A DNA stretch of 25,029 nucleotides. It comes from JBJXFE01 sp046153875 (GTDB taxonomy: Bacteria > Planctomycetota > Phycisphaerae > Phycisphaerales > UBA1924). This document shows positions 12,863-22,936 of this stretch, one piece after another (position 1 is the first letter of the stretch; each line of letters starts with the position of its first letter). The notes under the pieces were generated by a model. That model searched no databases, was not told the origin of the DNA, and worked only from the letters and a program-made list of their open reading frames with translations. A program made the translations under genes and the position numbers. Where the stretch lies: the NCBI GenBank assembly GCA_046153875.1, contig JBJXFE010000036.1:1-25029 (forward strand), given 5' to 3'.

Positions 12863-13723
12863 TCAGGCGTGCTGCGGGACGGCGCGCGGCGCGGCGCCGG
12901 CCCCCGCCCACTCGTAGACTCGCTTCACTGCCGACGGCAGAACCGCCTCGGCCGGCACGAGGTCAGGCAGCCACAGCCGGTCCCATTCGCAGACCAGCCA
13001 GCCCGCGAAACCGCGCTCCGCCAACGACCGCACAAACGCGGCGCACGGCACGTCACCCTGCCCCAGCGGGCAGGGCACGCCGCCCGAGTAGTCCTTGAGC
13101 TTCGCCACCCACAGCCGACCACCGAGTTCGCGTGCGCCTTCGGCGGGGTCCTCGCCGGCCGCGAAGGCGACGGGCGCGGAGTACGCCGCGCCGAGCAGCG
13201 GGCTGGCGATGCGATCGATCACATCGGCCAGGTCGGCGGCGCGGGGGAACGACCCCCCGTTCTCCAGAACGACCTTCACGCCCGTGTGCCGCGCCCCGTC
13301 GAGCACCATCCGCAGGCGCTCCTCGATGCGGGCGACGGCCGTCTTGCGCCGTTCGCCGCGCGGGAACTCGAAGCCGAAAACGCGGACGTACGGGCACTCG
13401 ATCTGCGCGGCGAGGTCGACCGCGGCCTTCCCCTGCCGCACGGACTTTTCTGTGTCACGGATGACGCGCCCGATGACCGGGGGCGTGATCGGCTCGTCGA
13501 AGCGCACGCCGGTCGCCAGGCACGCCGTCTGGACGCCGCGCTCCGAGAACACGCGCCGGACCTTCGGCCCCGCGGTGAGGGCCGGATCGCAGGCGAGGTC
13601 CGCGGACCCATAACCGAAGGTACGCAGCTCGACGCCGTCGTACCCCCATTCGGCGGCGGCCGTGGCGGCTCGCTCGAGGGTCCAGTCCGGGCAGGCGACG
13701 GTGCTGAAGGCGGTTCGGAACAT
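12863..13723 (-). CDS. Sugar phosphate isomerase/epimerase-like TIM-barrel protein
   Basis: A 286-residue protein of the xylose-isomerase-like TIM-barrel (AP endonuclease 2) superfamily. It starts FRTAFSTVACPDWTLERAATAAAEWGYDGVELR-like (split here as CPDWTLE and GYDGVELR), continues with CPYVRVFGFEF, VVLENGGSFP (metal ligand Glu154) and ends with LVCEWDRLWLP (Glu246). Two usual metal positions look replaced: the DPxN/DxxH segment reads YSAPVAF before GEDP, and the HxKD segment reads KLKD. The protein may therefore bind metal poorly or have a changed role; this rests on recalled family patterns. ATG at 13721-13723 is ten bases after a TACCAT hexamer. queG follows 25 bp downstream. Substrate unknown. 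Confidence 0.85.
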   Translation of the reverse strand: MFRTAFSTVACPDWTLERAATAAAEWGYDGVELRTFGYGSADLACDPALTAGPKVRRVFSERGVQTACLATGVRFDEPITPPVIGRVIRDTEKSVRQGKAAVDLAAQIECPYVRVFGFEFPRGERRKTAVARIEERLRMVLDGARHTGVKVVLENGGSFPRAADLADVIDRIASPLLGAAYSAPVAFAAGEDPAEGARELGGRLWVAKLKDYSGGVPCPLGQGDVPCAAFVRSLAERGFAGWLVCEWDRLWLPDLVPAEAVLPSAVKRVYEWAGAGAAPRAVPQHA

Positions 13724-13733
13724 GGGGAGGCGG

Positions 13734-13739
13734 ATGGTA
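13734..13739 (-). promoter_or_regulatory. Candidate -10 element for isomerase-like gene
   Basis: On the minus strand TACCAT ends ten bases before the ATG. It lies in a 161-bp divergent gap (13724-13884) with the small exported protein gene. Apart from this and the GGGGAGG site of that gene I see only G+C-rich inverted repeats of doubtful meaning in the gap. Confidence 0.35.
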
Positions 13740-13884
13740 CAGCCCCGGGTGCGCGGGGGCCAATCGCCCGCGCCCGCGAAGGCGGCAAGGGCTGCCCGTC
13801 TCACCGAGTGAAAGTCGGCGTGTCGGCGGCGTCGGGGCCGCGTGTTTTCCACCTTTCCTCTCGCAAGCTCAAGGGGAGGACCGC

Positions 13885-14127
13885 GTGCCGAACCGCCACC
13901 CGACGACCCGCACGACGCTGAAGATGCTCGCGGCCCTGGGCGCGCTCTCGTTCGTGACCCTCGAGGCCGGGTGCGGGTGGACGGCGCGGGACGAATACCG
14001 TCGGGCGCAGAAGGTGACGCTGACGGCGCAGCCGGGCGACGGGTCGATGGGGGTCTTCGCGCTGGAAGCGGACCCGGCCCCGGTGCGGATGAACTCGGCC
14101 GTCGCGTCGGTGCCGGATGATCGTTAG
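13885..14127 (+). CDS. Small exported protein, hypothetical
   Basis: An 80-residue open frame starting at GTG 13885 and preceded by GGGGAGG with five bases of spacing, the strongest ribosome binding site in this part. The N-terminus has Arg/Lys (about residues 4-14), then MLAALGALSFVTLEAGCGW, a short hydrophobic stretch with a cysteine near residue 30. EAGC is not a good lipobox because position -3 is Glu, so both a lipoprotein and a simple signal-peptide or anchored protein are possible. The remaining ~50 residues (DEYRRAQKVTLTAQPGDGSM and onward) match nothing I know. It is followed 109 bp later by the tryptophan dioxygenase gene on the same strand. Confidence 0.6.
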   Translation: MPNRHPTTRTTLKMLAALGALSFVTLEAGCGWTARDEYRRAQKVTLTAQPGDGSMGVFALEADPAPVRMNSAVASVPDDR

Positions 14128-14197
14128 GCCCGCCGCCGCGCCCGTGTTGTGAGCGTCCCTGCGACCCTGGCCCTTCGGCGATACGCTGACGTGCCGC

Positions 14198-14216
14198 GCG
14201 CGGGGTAGTCCCGCGC
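14198..14216 (+). other. Hairpin in the leader of the tryptophan dioxygenase gene
   Basis: GCGCGGG (14198-14204) and CCCGCGC (14210-14216) pair around a five-base loop, ending 20 bases before ATG 14237. A TACGCT hexamer (14182-14187) upstream could be a -10 with a start near 14194, placing the hairpin at the very 5' end of the RNA. A role in message stability or translation is speculative. Confidence 0.3.
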
Positions 14217-14236
14217 CCGACCACGGACGGCGCTCC

Positions 14237-15082
14237 ATGACGCAGCGAGAACTGGACGAAGGGCTCCGGCGCGACCTGGCCGGGAAGATGACGTACTCGG
14301 GCTACCTGGACCTGGACCGGCTGCTGTCGGCCCAGCAACCTCGGTCGAGCCCGCCCCACCACGACGAGATGCTGTTCATCATCCAGCACCAGACCACGGA
14401 GCTGTGGTTCAAGCTGGCGATCCACGAACTGCGGGCGGCCATGGCCGCGGTGCGGCGCGACGAGCTGGAACCGTGCTTCAAGGTGCTCGCGCGGCTCAAG
14501 GCGATCCAGACCCAGCTCATCAACCAGTGGAGCGTGCTGACGACGATGACGCCGTCGGAGTACGCCGAGTTCCGGCACGTGCTCGGGCCGGCCAGCGGTT
14601 TCCAGAGCCCGCAGTACCGGCTGGTGGAGTTCCTGCTCGGGAACAAGGACCGGCGTCTGCTGGAGTTCCACAAGCACCACCCGGAGGACCACGCCACGCT
14701 CAAGACGGCGTTGGAGGCCCCGAGCCTCTACGACGAGTTCCTGCGGCACCTGGCGCGGCGCGGCATGCCGATCCCCCGCGAGGTGCTGGAGCGCGACGTG
14801 AGCGAGGCTCACGCGAAGCACGACGGCGTCGTCGGCGTGTTCAAGACCATCTACACCGAACGCGAAAAGTACTGGGACGCCTACGAGATGTGCGAGAAAC
14901 TCGTGGACGTGGACGAGCAGTTCGCGCTGTGGCGCTTCCGCCACGTCAAGGTCGTCGAGCGGATCATCGGGTACAAGCGCGGCACCGGCGGCTCGGCGGG
15001 CGTGTCGTTCCTGCGCGCCCTGGTCGAGCTCAACTTCTTCCCGGAGCTCTGGGCGGTGCGGACCGAGATCGGCGCGGCGTAG
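14237..15082 (+). CDS. kynA: Tryptophan 2,3-dioxygenase
   Basis: This haem enzyme opens the indole ring of L-tryptophan to N-formylkynurenine, the first step of the kynurenine pathway. The 281-residue length is normal for bacteria. Motifs are YLDLDRLLSAQ, HHDEMLFIIQHQTTELWFK with active-site His51, EYAEFRHVLGPASGFQSPQYR with Arg113, FRHVKVVERIIG with axial haem ligand His236, and GTGGSAG with Thr250. These correspond to His55, Arg117, His240 and Thr254 of the Xanthomonas enzyme, all shifted by four, so the active site is complete. No other kynurenine-pathway gene is in the window. There is no clear Shine-Dalgarno sequence; a small hairpin lies in the leader. Its stop is one base from the stop of the opposite-strand lipoprotein gene. 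Confidence 0.96.
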   Translation: MTQRELDEGLRRDLAGKMTYSGYLDLDRLLSAQQPRSSPPHHDEMLFIIQHQTTELWFKLAIHELRAAMAAVRRDELEPCFKVLARLKAIQTQLINQWSVLTTMTPSEYAEFRHVLGPASGFQSPQYRLVEFLLGNKDRRLLEFHKHHPEDHATLKTALEAPSLYDEFLRHLARRGMPIPREVLERDVSEAHAKHDGVVGVFKTIYTEREKYWDAYEMCEKLVDVDEQFALWRFRHVKVVERIIGYKRGTGGSAGVSFLRALVELNFFPELWAVRTEIGAA

Positions 15083-15083
15083 G

Positions 15084-15512
15084 TCAGAGGCCCAGGCGGG
15101 CGAGGATGCCGTCCAGGATCGCCCGCGACTTGGCCTCGTCGCCCCACGGGTTGACCCTGATCTCGATACGCGTGCCCGCGGGGATCACGCGGGCGGTGAC
15201 CTCGACCGAGTCGAGGCTCCCGGCGTCGCGCGGCTCGGCCTCGACATGCCCGGCGTCCTCCGTGGCACGCGAGGATGTGACCGCGTAGCCGCGATCGCGC
15301 AGGGCGGCGTCCGCGGCGAGGATGACCGCCTGCACCCGAACGGTCGGCGGCAGCTCCGTGCGGAGCTTGCGGACCCGGTAGGCCGCCACAATGGAGCGGT
15401 CCGCACCCTGGTACGCGGAGCGGGCCTTGCACGCGGGCAGCAGGCCGGCGGCTGCGGTGATCGCGGCGAGCATCCCGACGATCGTCCCGCGCGCGGCTTG
15501 ACGCCTGTTCAC
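15084..15512 (-). CDS. Putative lipoprotein, uncharacterised
   Basis: A 142-residue protein starting at GTG 15510-15512. The N-terminus (MNRRQAARGTIVGMLAAI, then TAAAGLLPACKA) is a lipoprotein signal peptide with lipobox LPAC, so Cys28 should be lipidated and the protein held at a membrane outside the cytoplasm. The mature part has a beta/alpha pattern, VQAVILAADAALRDRGYAVTS, then VEVTARVIPAGTRIEIRVNPWGDEAKSR-like strands ending LDGILARLGL, reminiscent of small DUF3568-type domains of unknown role; that likeness is weak. It converges with the tryptophan dioxygenase gene with one base between stops, and diverges from rpsU across 213 bp. Confidence 0.8.
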   Translation of the reverse strand: MNRRQAARGTIVGMLAAITAAAGLLPACKARSAYQGADRSIVAAYRVRKLRTELPPTVRVQAVILAADAALRDRGYAVTSSRATEDAGHVEAEPRDAGSLDSVEVTARVIPAGTRIEIRVNPWGDEAKSRAILDGILARLGL

Positions 15513-15609
15513 GCCCTGAAGATCGGCGCGCGGGCCGGACCGGGGCCACGATTCGCCCCGCTGTCCCCGCGTCGCGCCGCCGGCGGGCTCGGCGCTGCCC
15601 GCCCATTCC

Positions 15610-15639
15610 TTGACTTGAAGGCCGCCCGGGCTTTACTTT
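15610..15639 (+). promoter_or_regulatory. Sigma70-like promoter of rpsU
   Basis: TTGACT (15610-15615), an 18-base spacer and TACTTT (15634-15639) form the best -35/-10 pair in the window. Transcription from it would start near 15646 and leave a leader of about 80 bases before ATG 15726. The rest of the 213-bp gap (15513-15725) is G+C-rich with no other recognised element. Confidence 0.65.
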
Positions 15640-15725
15640 GGACCCCATCCGAATCGGGTCGGGCGGGGCGTCGGTGCGCGGTCGAGAGTCGGAGCGGGTC
15701 GGAACGCTCGGAGCAGGCGGAACTT

Positions 15726-15968
15726 ATGGCGATTCGGATCAAGTCCAGAAGCGGCGAGGGCACCGAGCAGATGATGCGCCGCTTCAAGAAGCTCTGCGAG
15801 AAGGAAGGGCTGACCAAGGACATCAAGCGCAAGGAGTTCTACGAGAAGCCTTCCGAACGGCGGCGGCGCGCGATGCGCAAGGCCTTCAACCGACGGCTCA
15901 AAGAGGCCATGATGGCCCTCCCCGGCGCGGCCGAGAAGCTGGCCAAGCGCCCCAACGAACGGCCGTGA
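15726..15968 (+). CDS. rpsU: Small ribosomal subunit protein bS21
   Basis: An 80-residue, very basic protein: MAIRIKSRSGEGTEQMMRRF, KKLCEKEGLTKDIKRKEFYE and PSERRRRAMRKAFNRRL are the S21 hallmarks (E. coli S21 is 71 residues). S21 sits near the anti-Shine-Dalgarno end of 16S rRNA and helps start-site recognition, which is of interest here because so many genes lack Shine-Dalgarno sequences. The extra C-terminal part (MMALPGAAEKLAKRPNERP) is helical and basic. ATG 15726 is well placed after a purine-rich GGAGCAGGCGGAAC, and a strong promoter lies about 90 bases upstream. It precedes hppA by 168 bp; that gap has a clear GGAGG for hppA but no certain terminator. Confidence 0.95.
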   Translation: MAIRIKSRSGEGTEQMMRRFKKLCEKEGLTKDIKRKEFYEKPSERRRRAMRKAFNRRLKEAMMALPGAAEKLAKRPNERP

Positions 15969-16136
15969 CGCGGTCCGGGGCCTCCCTCTTTCAGGGTCGG
16001 CCGCCGATCCGGACGATTGAATCAGTTCCTCGTGTGAAGCGGCCCGGTTGACGGCCGCGGCGGGTGTGGGCCCTAGGGGCGCGGCGGCTTTTCCCGCCAC
16101 CCGGCCGTATGGGCCCGGGACTTTCGGAGGTCAAAC

Positions 16137-18797
<2,661 letters not shown>

Positions 18798-18832
18798 ACC
18801 CGACCCGCCGGCAGCACCCCCGTTCAACCACA

Positions 18833-18876
18833 AAGGCCGGTCACGTGTGCTCGTGACCGGCCTTGTTCTTTTCCTT
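18833..18876 (+). terminator. Intrinsic terminator after hppA, possibly bidirectional
   Basis: AAGGCCGGTCACG (18833-18845) and its exact complement CGTGACCGGCCTT (18852-18864) form a 13-bp stem with a six-base loop, followed by GTTCTTTTCCTT. On the other strand the stem is followed by TGTGGTT, so it may also stop transcription arriving from the DinB-like gene, whose stop is at 18913. Confidence 0.9.
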
Positions 18877-18912
18877 GCGGCTGCAGCAGCCGGGCCGGGC
18901 TCGGGCGCACGC

Positions 18913-19446
18913 TTATCCGAACAGCGGCGGCATCCCCAGGCCCTTGCGCACCATCGTGACCTGCCCCGCGTGCAGCCCCTCGTGCCACGCGATCGAGCCC
19001 GCCAGCGAGCCCACCGTCGGCCCGAAGAACTTCACCTTCTCCGGCGTCGGGGTCAGCAACGCGCCCCGATCGAGCGACCGGAAGTACGCGATCAGCGCAT
19101 CGCGCCGGTCCGCCAGCACGCGCTTCACCTCCGCCAGCGGCGGGTACGCCTTCGGGTCCGGCGACGGCGCCGAGCCCCCGCCGAACTTCTCCTTCCACCC
19201 CGCGGGGAGCGCCGACGGCTTGCCCGTCAGAGTCCGCACGAAGAAGTCGTCGGTGTCCGCCACGTGCCCGGCGACCCACAGCGCGTGGTTGCACGCCGGG
19301 ATGGGCTGGGCCGTGACCTTGTCCGCGGGGATCGAGTCGAGCAGCTTGAGCAGCACGCCGCGTGCAAACGTCAGCGCCATGATCCCCTGCTCCGCGAGGG
19401 GCTCGGTCCCCGACGTGGCAGCGGGCTTGGCTTCCATCGTTGTCAT
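18913..19446 (-). CDS. DinB-like (YfiT/DUF664-type) four-helix metal-binding protein
   Basis: A 177-residue protein of the DinB-like superfamily, which groups thiol-transferases, maleylpyruvate isomerase and many proteins of unknown role. The metal-site histidines are visible: NHALWVAGH (His61) and HEGLHAGQ (His155, His159). Helices fit the pattern, including FARGVLLKLLDSIP at the start and LAEVKRVLADRRDALIAYF in the middle. ATG at 19444-19446 has AAGGAG seven bases upstream on this strand; an in-frame ATG three codons on is less well placed. It lies 101 bp after the DUF1579-YCII gene and may share its transcript. The substrate is unknown; a thiol-dependent transferase is a family-level guess. 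Confidence 0.85.
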   Translation of the reverse strand: MTTMEAKPAATSGTEPLAEQGIMALTFARGVLLKLLDSIPADKVTAQPIPACNHALWVAGHVADTDDFFVRTLTGKPSALPAGWKEKFGGGSAPSPDPKAYPPLAEVKRVLADRRDALIAYFRSLDRGALLTPTPEKVKFFGPTVGSLAGSIAWHEGLHAGQVTMVRKGLGMPPLFG

Positions 19447-19547
19447 CCCTTGTCTCCTTCGGTGTGAGCTGTCAGCGGTCTGCGATGGGCAACGGGCGAG
19501 GTGTGAGCGGTGGTTGTTGAGCGGCCGCTCTGCGGGCTTCGATGACG

Positions 19548-20462
19548 CTACTCCAATGTCCCCGGCAGCACCTTCCACGGCCGGACTTCCACCTTGAACA
19601 CACCCGCCTTCACGGCCGGGTCGTCGTTCGCCGTCGCCAGCGCCGCCTCGGCGCTCTCGGCCTTGAACACCATCATCCCTCCGGACATGTCCGCGAACGG
19701 GCCCGCGAGCCGGGCGATCCCCTTCTCGCGCAGCGAGCCGATGTACGTTTTGTGCTCCCCAAAGACCTTCTGCGCCTCCGGCGTCATGTCCTTGGGCCAG
19801 TTCGGCCCCTGGCTCAGGAACACGACGTAGAACGTGGGATACTCGGCCGCGCTCGCCGGCTCCTTGACGCGCGCCAGCTCGAACACGGCCGTGTTCTTCT
19901 TTGCGCCGTTCTCGAAGAACCCCCACTCCTGCCTGATCCGGTCCGGCCCGTCGAACGTCACGTCGAGCGACCGCATCGCGGGCTCGTCCTCGGAGTGGCA
20001 GTTGCCCACACCCGTGCACTCGAACCGGATGACCTTCGCGTTCGGAGCAGGCCGGGCCGCCATCCGCGGCTGGTTCCCCAGCACGCAGTAGTGCGTCATC
20101 GCCAGCGCGTCGCCATCAAGCGTGTAGATTGTCGTCATCTCGTGCTCGGTGCCGGGGAAGTTCTTCTCCACCACGGCCGACCCGCCCGAGGTGAGCGTGT
20201 AGCGCAGCGTGACCTCCTCCATCACCTGGTCGCCGTGCGAGCCCTTGCCCTTCCACTCCCCGCCGTGCGCGGCCAGGGCCTTGAGCCTCTCGAACGCGGC
20301 CTTCGCGCCCGAGGCCTGATCGGGCTTGGCGTTGATCGACACAGCCTTCGCTTTCGTCGGCGCCGCCGTGTGATGCTCGGGCTGCCTGGCCGCCTCCGCC
20401 TGGCGTGCCCAGCAACTCGCCCCCAGACCCGCCGCCGCGACGATCGCGATCATCCTCACCAT
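19548..20462 (-). CDS. Exported DUF1579-like/YCII fusion protein
   Basis: A 304-residue protein with a signal peptide (MVRMIAIVAAAGLGASCWAR), a linker, a lipocalin-like DUF1579 region (about 55-200; GGEWKGKG, then MEEVTLRYTLTSGG and FDGPDRIRQEWGFFENG) and a C-terminal YCII domain (about 207-298; TFYVVFLSQGPNWP, FGEHKTYIGSLREKGIARLAGP, GGMMVFKAESAEAALA). YCII domains are small ferredoxin-like folds, usually cytoplasmic; here one is apparently exported. Cys17 sits in LGASC, a poor lipobox, so lipidation is uncertain. ATG 20460-20462 has GGAG seven bases upstream. A TATGAT hexamer lies about 66 bp upstream. The pairing with a DinB-like gene downstream is common for such accessory proteins, but no function can be stated. 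Confidence 0.82.
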   Translation of the reverse strand: MVRMIAIVAAAGLGASCWARQAEAARQPEHHTAAPTKAKAVSINAKPDQASGAKAAFERLKALAAHGGEWKGKGSHGDQVMEEVTLRYTLTSGGSAVVEKNFPGTEHEMTTIYTLDGDALAMTHYCVLGNQPRMAARPAPNAKVIRFECTGVGNCHSEDEPAMRSLDVTFDGPDRIRQEWGFFENGAKKNTAVFELARVKEPASAAEYPTFYVVFLSQGPNWPKDMTPEAQKVFGEHKTYIGSLREKGIARLAGPFADMSGGMMVFKAESAEAALATANDDPAVKAGVFKVEVRPWKVLPGTLE

Positions 20463-20528
20463 GGCTCAACTCCAAGCGCCGTTTGCTGCCCGCCCTCCGC
20501 ATGAAGCGGCGTGCCGCGGCGTGACCCC

Positions 20529-20534
20529 ATCATA
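20529..20534 (-). promoter_or_regulatory. Candidate -10 element for the DUF1579-YCII gene
   Basis: On the minus strand TATGAT, preceded by a T, lies in the 107-bp gap between the MFS transporter stop and the ATG at 20462. It would leave a leader of about 60 bases that contains the GGAG ribosome binding site. No clear -35 is seen. Confidence 0.4.
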
Positions 20535-20569
20535 ACCCGTCCGAAGTGCGGCACGAACCGGCCGCGATG

Positions 20570-21994
20570 TCACGATCGTGCCGCGGACTCCGACTCGGAC
20601 TCTCCCACGATGATCGGCTTGTCGATCGACCCCGACGTCGGTCTCACCGCGTCAACGCCGATCACGACCGTCGCGGGCCGGCGCAGCACCTCGTGCGTGC
20701 GCGTGAGATAGACAATCGTCGCGAGCCGCGCGGCCACGGACACCCAGAACACCGTCGCGTAGGCGTCACGGTCCAGGCCCCACTCGCCCAGCAGCTTCGC
20801 CCCCACGACGGACCCGAGCACCATCGCCGTCGAGTTGAGCAGGTTGTACGTCGCCCAAAGGCTCGTGCGTTCTTCTTCGCGTGTGGCCTCCACCAGCAGC
20901 AGGAACGAAGCCAGCTCGTACGCCCCCCACATCGCGCCCGACACCAGCTGCGCCGCGATCAGCACGCCCCACGAATCGGAGACCAGCCACAGCACGGGCA
21001 GCGGGATCAGCCCCAAGCCGCCGACCCACAGCAGGTGGACCGCTCCGTACCGGTGCGCGAACAGCCCCCACAGCGGCTGCGCCAGCCCCTTGGCCACGAA
21101 CGACGCCCCGACCAGCGTCAGCACCTGCCCGTAGCTGAACTGGAGCTGCTCGCGCATGTACGGCGTGAAGTACGGCTGGGCGACGTGGACACCCATCGTC
21201 ATGAACATCAGGTAGAGGATGAACCGCCCGTCGCGCCCGCGTCGCAGCCGCCCGAGCAGCTCGACCCCGCGGACAACGCGGTGTGACTCCGGCACAGGCC
21301 CGGTCTCGCGCTGGCTCCACAGGAACGCCGCAGACGCCCCGCGGCACAGCCCCGCGGCGATGAACAGCACGGCGAACCACGCGAGCCTCTCCGCCCCGCC
21401 CGCTCCCTCCCCTCCATGCACGGGGTCGCGCCCCTCCGCGGCCCAGTGCAGGACCAGACCGCCGCCGACCAGCCCGACCAGCACGCCCAGGTTCGCGATC
21501 CGCGACCGGCGGCCGAAGTACCTCGCGCGGATGCGGCGCGGCACGATCATGCCGATCCACGTGCTCCACGAGGCCCCGCACGCCATCCCGCCGCCCCAGT
21601 AGATCGTGGCCGACAGGAACAGCACCCACGCGGGAACGGTACCGATGAGCGCGGCGACGGCGATGGGGATGAAGCTTGCGGCCTGGACCGCGGCGCAGAG
21701 CACGATCCACCGCCGGTGCGACCCCACCCAGCGTGCCCCGCGGGGCCCCACGAGCTGGATCACGGCCCCGAGCAGCAGTGGGACCGTGGTGATGAGCCCG
21801 GCGACGACCTCGCCCAGCCCCGCGGCCAGAGCGAACAGGGCCAGGTACGACTCCCCCACGCCGACCATGACGCAATAGAGGGTGCCGTCGGTGGTCGAGG
21901 CACGCAGCTCGTGGCGCAGCGAGGGATTGGACGCCGGATCGGTGTCGAGCTGGCCGTCGGCACGGGCGGATGAACTGTCGCGGGGGGATCGCAA
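20570..21994 (-). CDS. MFS-family transporter
   Basis: A 474-residue protein with about 12 hydrophobic segments in the major-facilitator pattern: GVGESYLALFALAAGLGEVV at the start, GPRGARWVGSHRRWIVL as the loop 2-3 region with basic residues, IVPRRIRARYFGRRSRIANL around loop 4-5, and a long central loop before the second half, which begins near FILYLMFMTMGVHVAQPYF. The cargo cannot be told. The first ~35 residues are hydrophilic (SSSARADGQLDTDPASNPSL). The start given is TTG at 21992-21994, with AGGA about ten bases upstream; a later start near the first TM segment is possible. It diverges from the queuosine-precursor transporter gene; a TACACT hexamer at 22057-22062 on this strand may be its -10. 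Confidence 0.85.
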   Translation of the reverse strand: MRSPRDSSSARADGQLDTDPASNPSLRHELRASTTDGTLYCVMVGVGESYLALFALAAGLGEVVAGLITTVPLLLGAVIQLVGPRGARWVGSHRRWIVLCAAVQAASFIPIAVAALIGTVPAWVLFLSATIYWGGGMACGASWSTWIGMIVPRRIRARYFGRRSRIANLGVLVGLVGGGLVLHWAAEGRDPVHGGEGAGGAERLAWFAVLFIAAGLCRGASAAFLWSQRETGPVPESHRVVRGVELLGRLRRGRDGRFILYLMFMTMGVHVAQPYFTPYMREQLQFSYGQVLTLVGASFVAKGLAQPLWGLFAHRYGAVHLLWVGGLGLIPLPVLWLVSDSWGVLIAAQLVSGAMWGAYELASFLLLVEATREEERTSLWATYNLLNSTAMVLGSVVGAKLLGEWGLDRDAYATVFWVSVAARLATIVYLTRTHEVLRRPATVVIGVDAVRPTSGSIDKPIIVGESESESAARS

Positions 21995-22056
21995 GAGTCC
22001 GTTCCTGCGGAAGCGGCCGGCGGACGAATCGCGCCGGGTCGTTGATGAGCGGACCC

Positions 22057-22062
22057 AGTGTA
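22057..22062 (-). promoter_or_regulatory. Candidate -10 element for MFS transporter gene
   Basis: On the minus strand TACACT lies 62 bases before the TTG start, in the 146-bp divergent gap (21995-22140). It faces away from the YhhQ promoter element at 22112. Confidence 0.3.
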
Positions 22063-22111
22063 TCGGCCTGCGCCGTGTGCATCCGCCGGGCGGAGCGGGG
22101 GCGAATCCGGG

Positions 22112-22133
22112 TAGACTCGCGTGTCACCGGAGG
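22112..22133 (+). promoter_or_regulatory. Candidate -10 and Shine-Dalgarno site of the YhhQ-like gene
   Basis: TAGACT (22112-22117) lies 23 bases before ATG 22141, and GGAGG (22129-22133) lies seven bases before it. This is a short-leader, Shine-Dalgarno-led arrangement, in contrast to the leaderless layout of other genes here. Confidence 0.5.
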
Positions 22134-22140
22134 ATGCCGC

Positions 22141-22905
22141 ATGGCCGAAGCCGCCGCCACAACCGATCACCCGCCGCAGTCGATGGAAACTCGGCAGTTC
22201 GTCTATCTCGTCCTGGCCGCGGCGTTCATCACCGCCCTGCTGGTCGCCAACATCGTCGGGAGCAAGTTCTTTCACTTCGGAACGATCCGGATCGGCTCGT
22301 GGGATCTGCACGTCGAGCATTCGGTGGGCATGTTCGCGTTCCCCGTGACCTTCCTGCTCACCGACCTGCTCAACGAGTACTACGGCAAGCGGGGCGCTCG
22401 CCGCGTGACGTACTTGGGCCTGGGCATGTCGCTCTTCGCGTTCACGCTGATCTACCTCGGCACGATTGCCCCGCCCGCGCCCCCGGGGCGCACGTTCATC
22501 GCCGAGGATTCCTTTGACCTGGTGCTGGGCGCCTCCGGGCGGATGATCATCGCGTCGATGGTCGCCTACACGATCGGGCAGCTCACGGACATCGCGGCGT
22601 TCGGCATGATGAAGCGGCTGACGGGCGGGCGGATGGTCTGGCTTCGCGCGACGGGCAGTACGGTGCTCTCCCAGTTCGTCGACAGCCTGTGCATCATGAC
22701 GGTGCTGTACTTCTTCCAGCGACTCGCCGACGGCCAGCAGCCCAACATCGCCTTCACGCTCGAGGCGGCACTCAAGGGGTACCTGATCAAGTTCGTGATC
22801 GCCGTGCTCGTCACGCCACTGATCTACGCGGGGCGTGCGCTCTTGCAGCGCCGGTTCGGGCTCGTTCCGCTCCCGCCGGAAGGTTCCGACGGTTTTCGCC
22901 CATGA
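22141..22905 (+). CDS. Queuosine precursor transporter, YhhQ/DUF165 family
   Basis: A 254-residue inner-membrane protein of the YhhQ (QPTR) family, which imports preQ0/preQ1-type precursors for queuosine in tRNA. Visible family features are VANIVGSKFFHFG, FPVTFLLTDLLNEYYGKRGA with the typical acidic D..NE after the third segment, GQLTDIAAFGMMKRLTGGR, TVLSQFVDSLCIMTVLYF and the last segment KFVIAVLVTPLIYAGRALL. Six hydrophobic segments are expected. ATG 22141 has GGAGG seven bases upstream, which rules out the longer open frame beginning at 21970. The window also encodes QueG, the last enzyme of queuosine synthesis, so the cell may both import a precursor and finish the modification. No other que gene is nearby. 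Confidence 0.9.
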   Translation: MAEAAATTDHPPQSMETRQFVYLVLAAAFITALLVANIVGSKFFHFGTIRIGSWDLHVEHSVGMFAFPVTFLLTDLLNEYYGKRGARRVTYLGLGMSLFAFTLIYLGTIAPPAPPGRTFIAEDSFDLVLGASGRMIIASMVAYTIGQLTDIAAFGMMKRLTGGRMVWLRATGSTVLSQFVDSLCIMTVLYFFQRLADGQQPNIAFTLEAALKGYLIKFVIAVLVTPLIYAGRALLQRRFGLVPLPPEGSDGFRP

Positions 22906-22936
22906 CGCGCGCCGGAGCGCCGCGCGGATAGTGTGA

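Noticed and set aside
13751..13773. 7-bp inverted repeat GCGCGGG/CCCGCGC in the divergent gap
   Set aside because: Very G+C-rich surroundings make such repeats common by chance, and it has no link to a start codon or promoter.
13842..14120. A 92-codon + strand frame overlapping the small exported protein
   Set aside because: Gly/Arg/Ala-rich with no ribosome binding site; the GTG 13885 frame has GGGGAGG and a signal-like segment.
16048..16077. TTGACG upstream of hppA as a -35 box
   Set aside because: No TAnnnT-like -10 at the right spacing (the area reads ccctagggg), so a promoter here is not supported.
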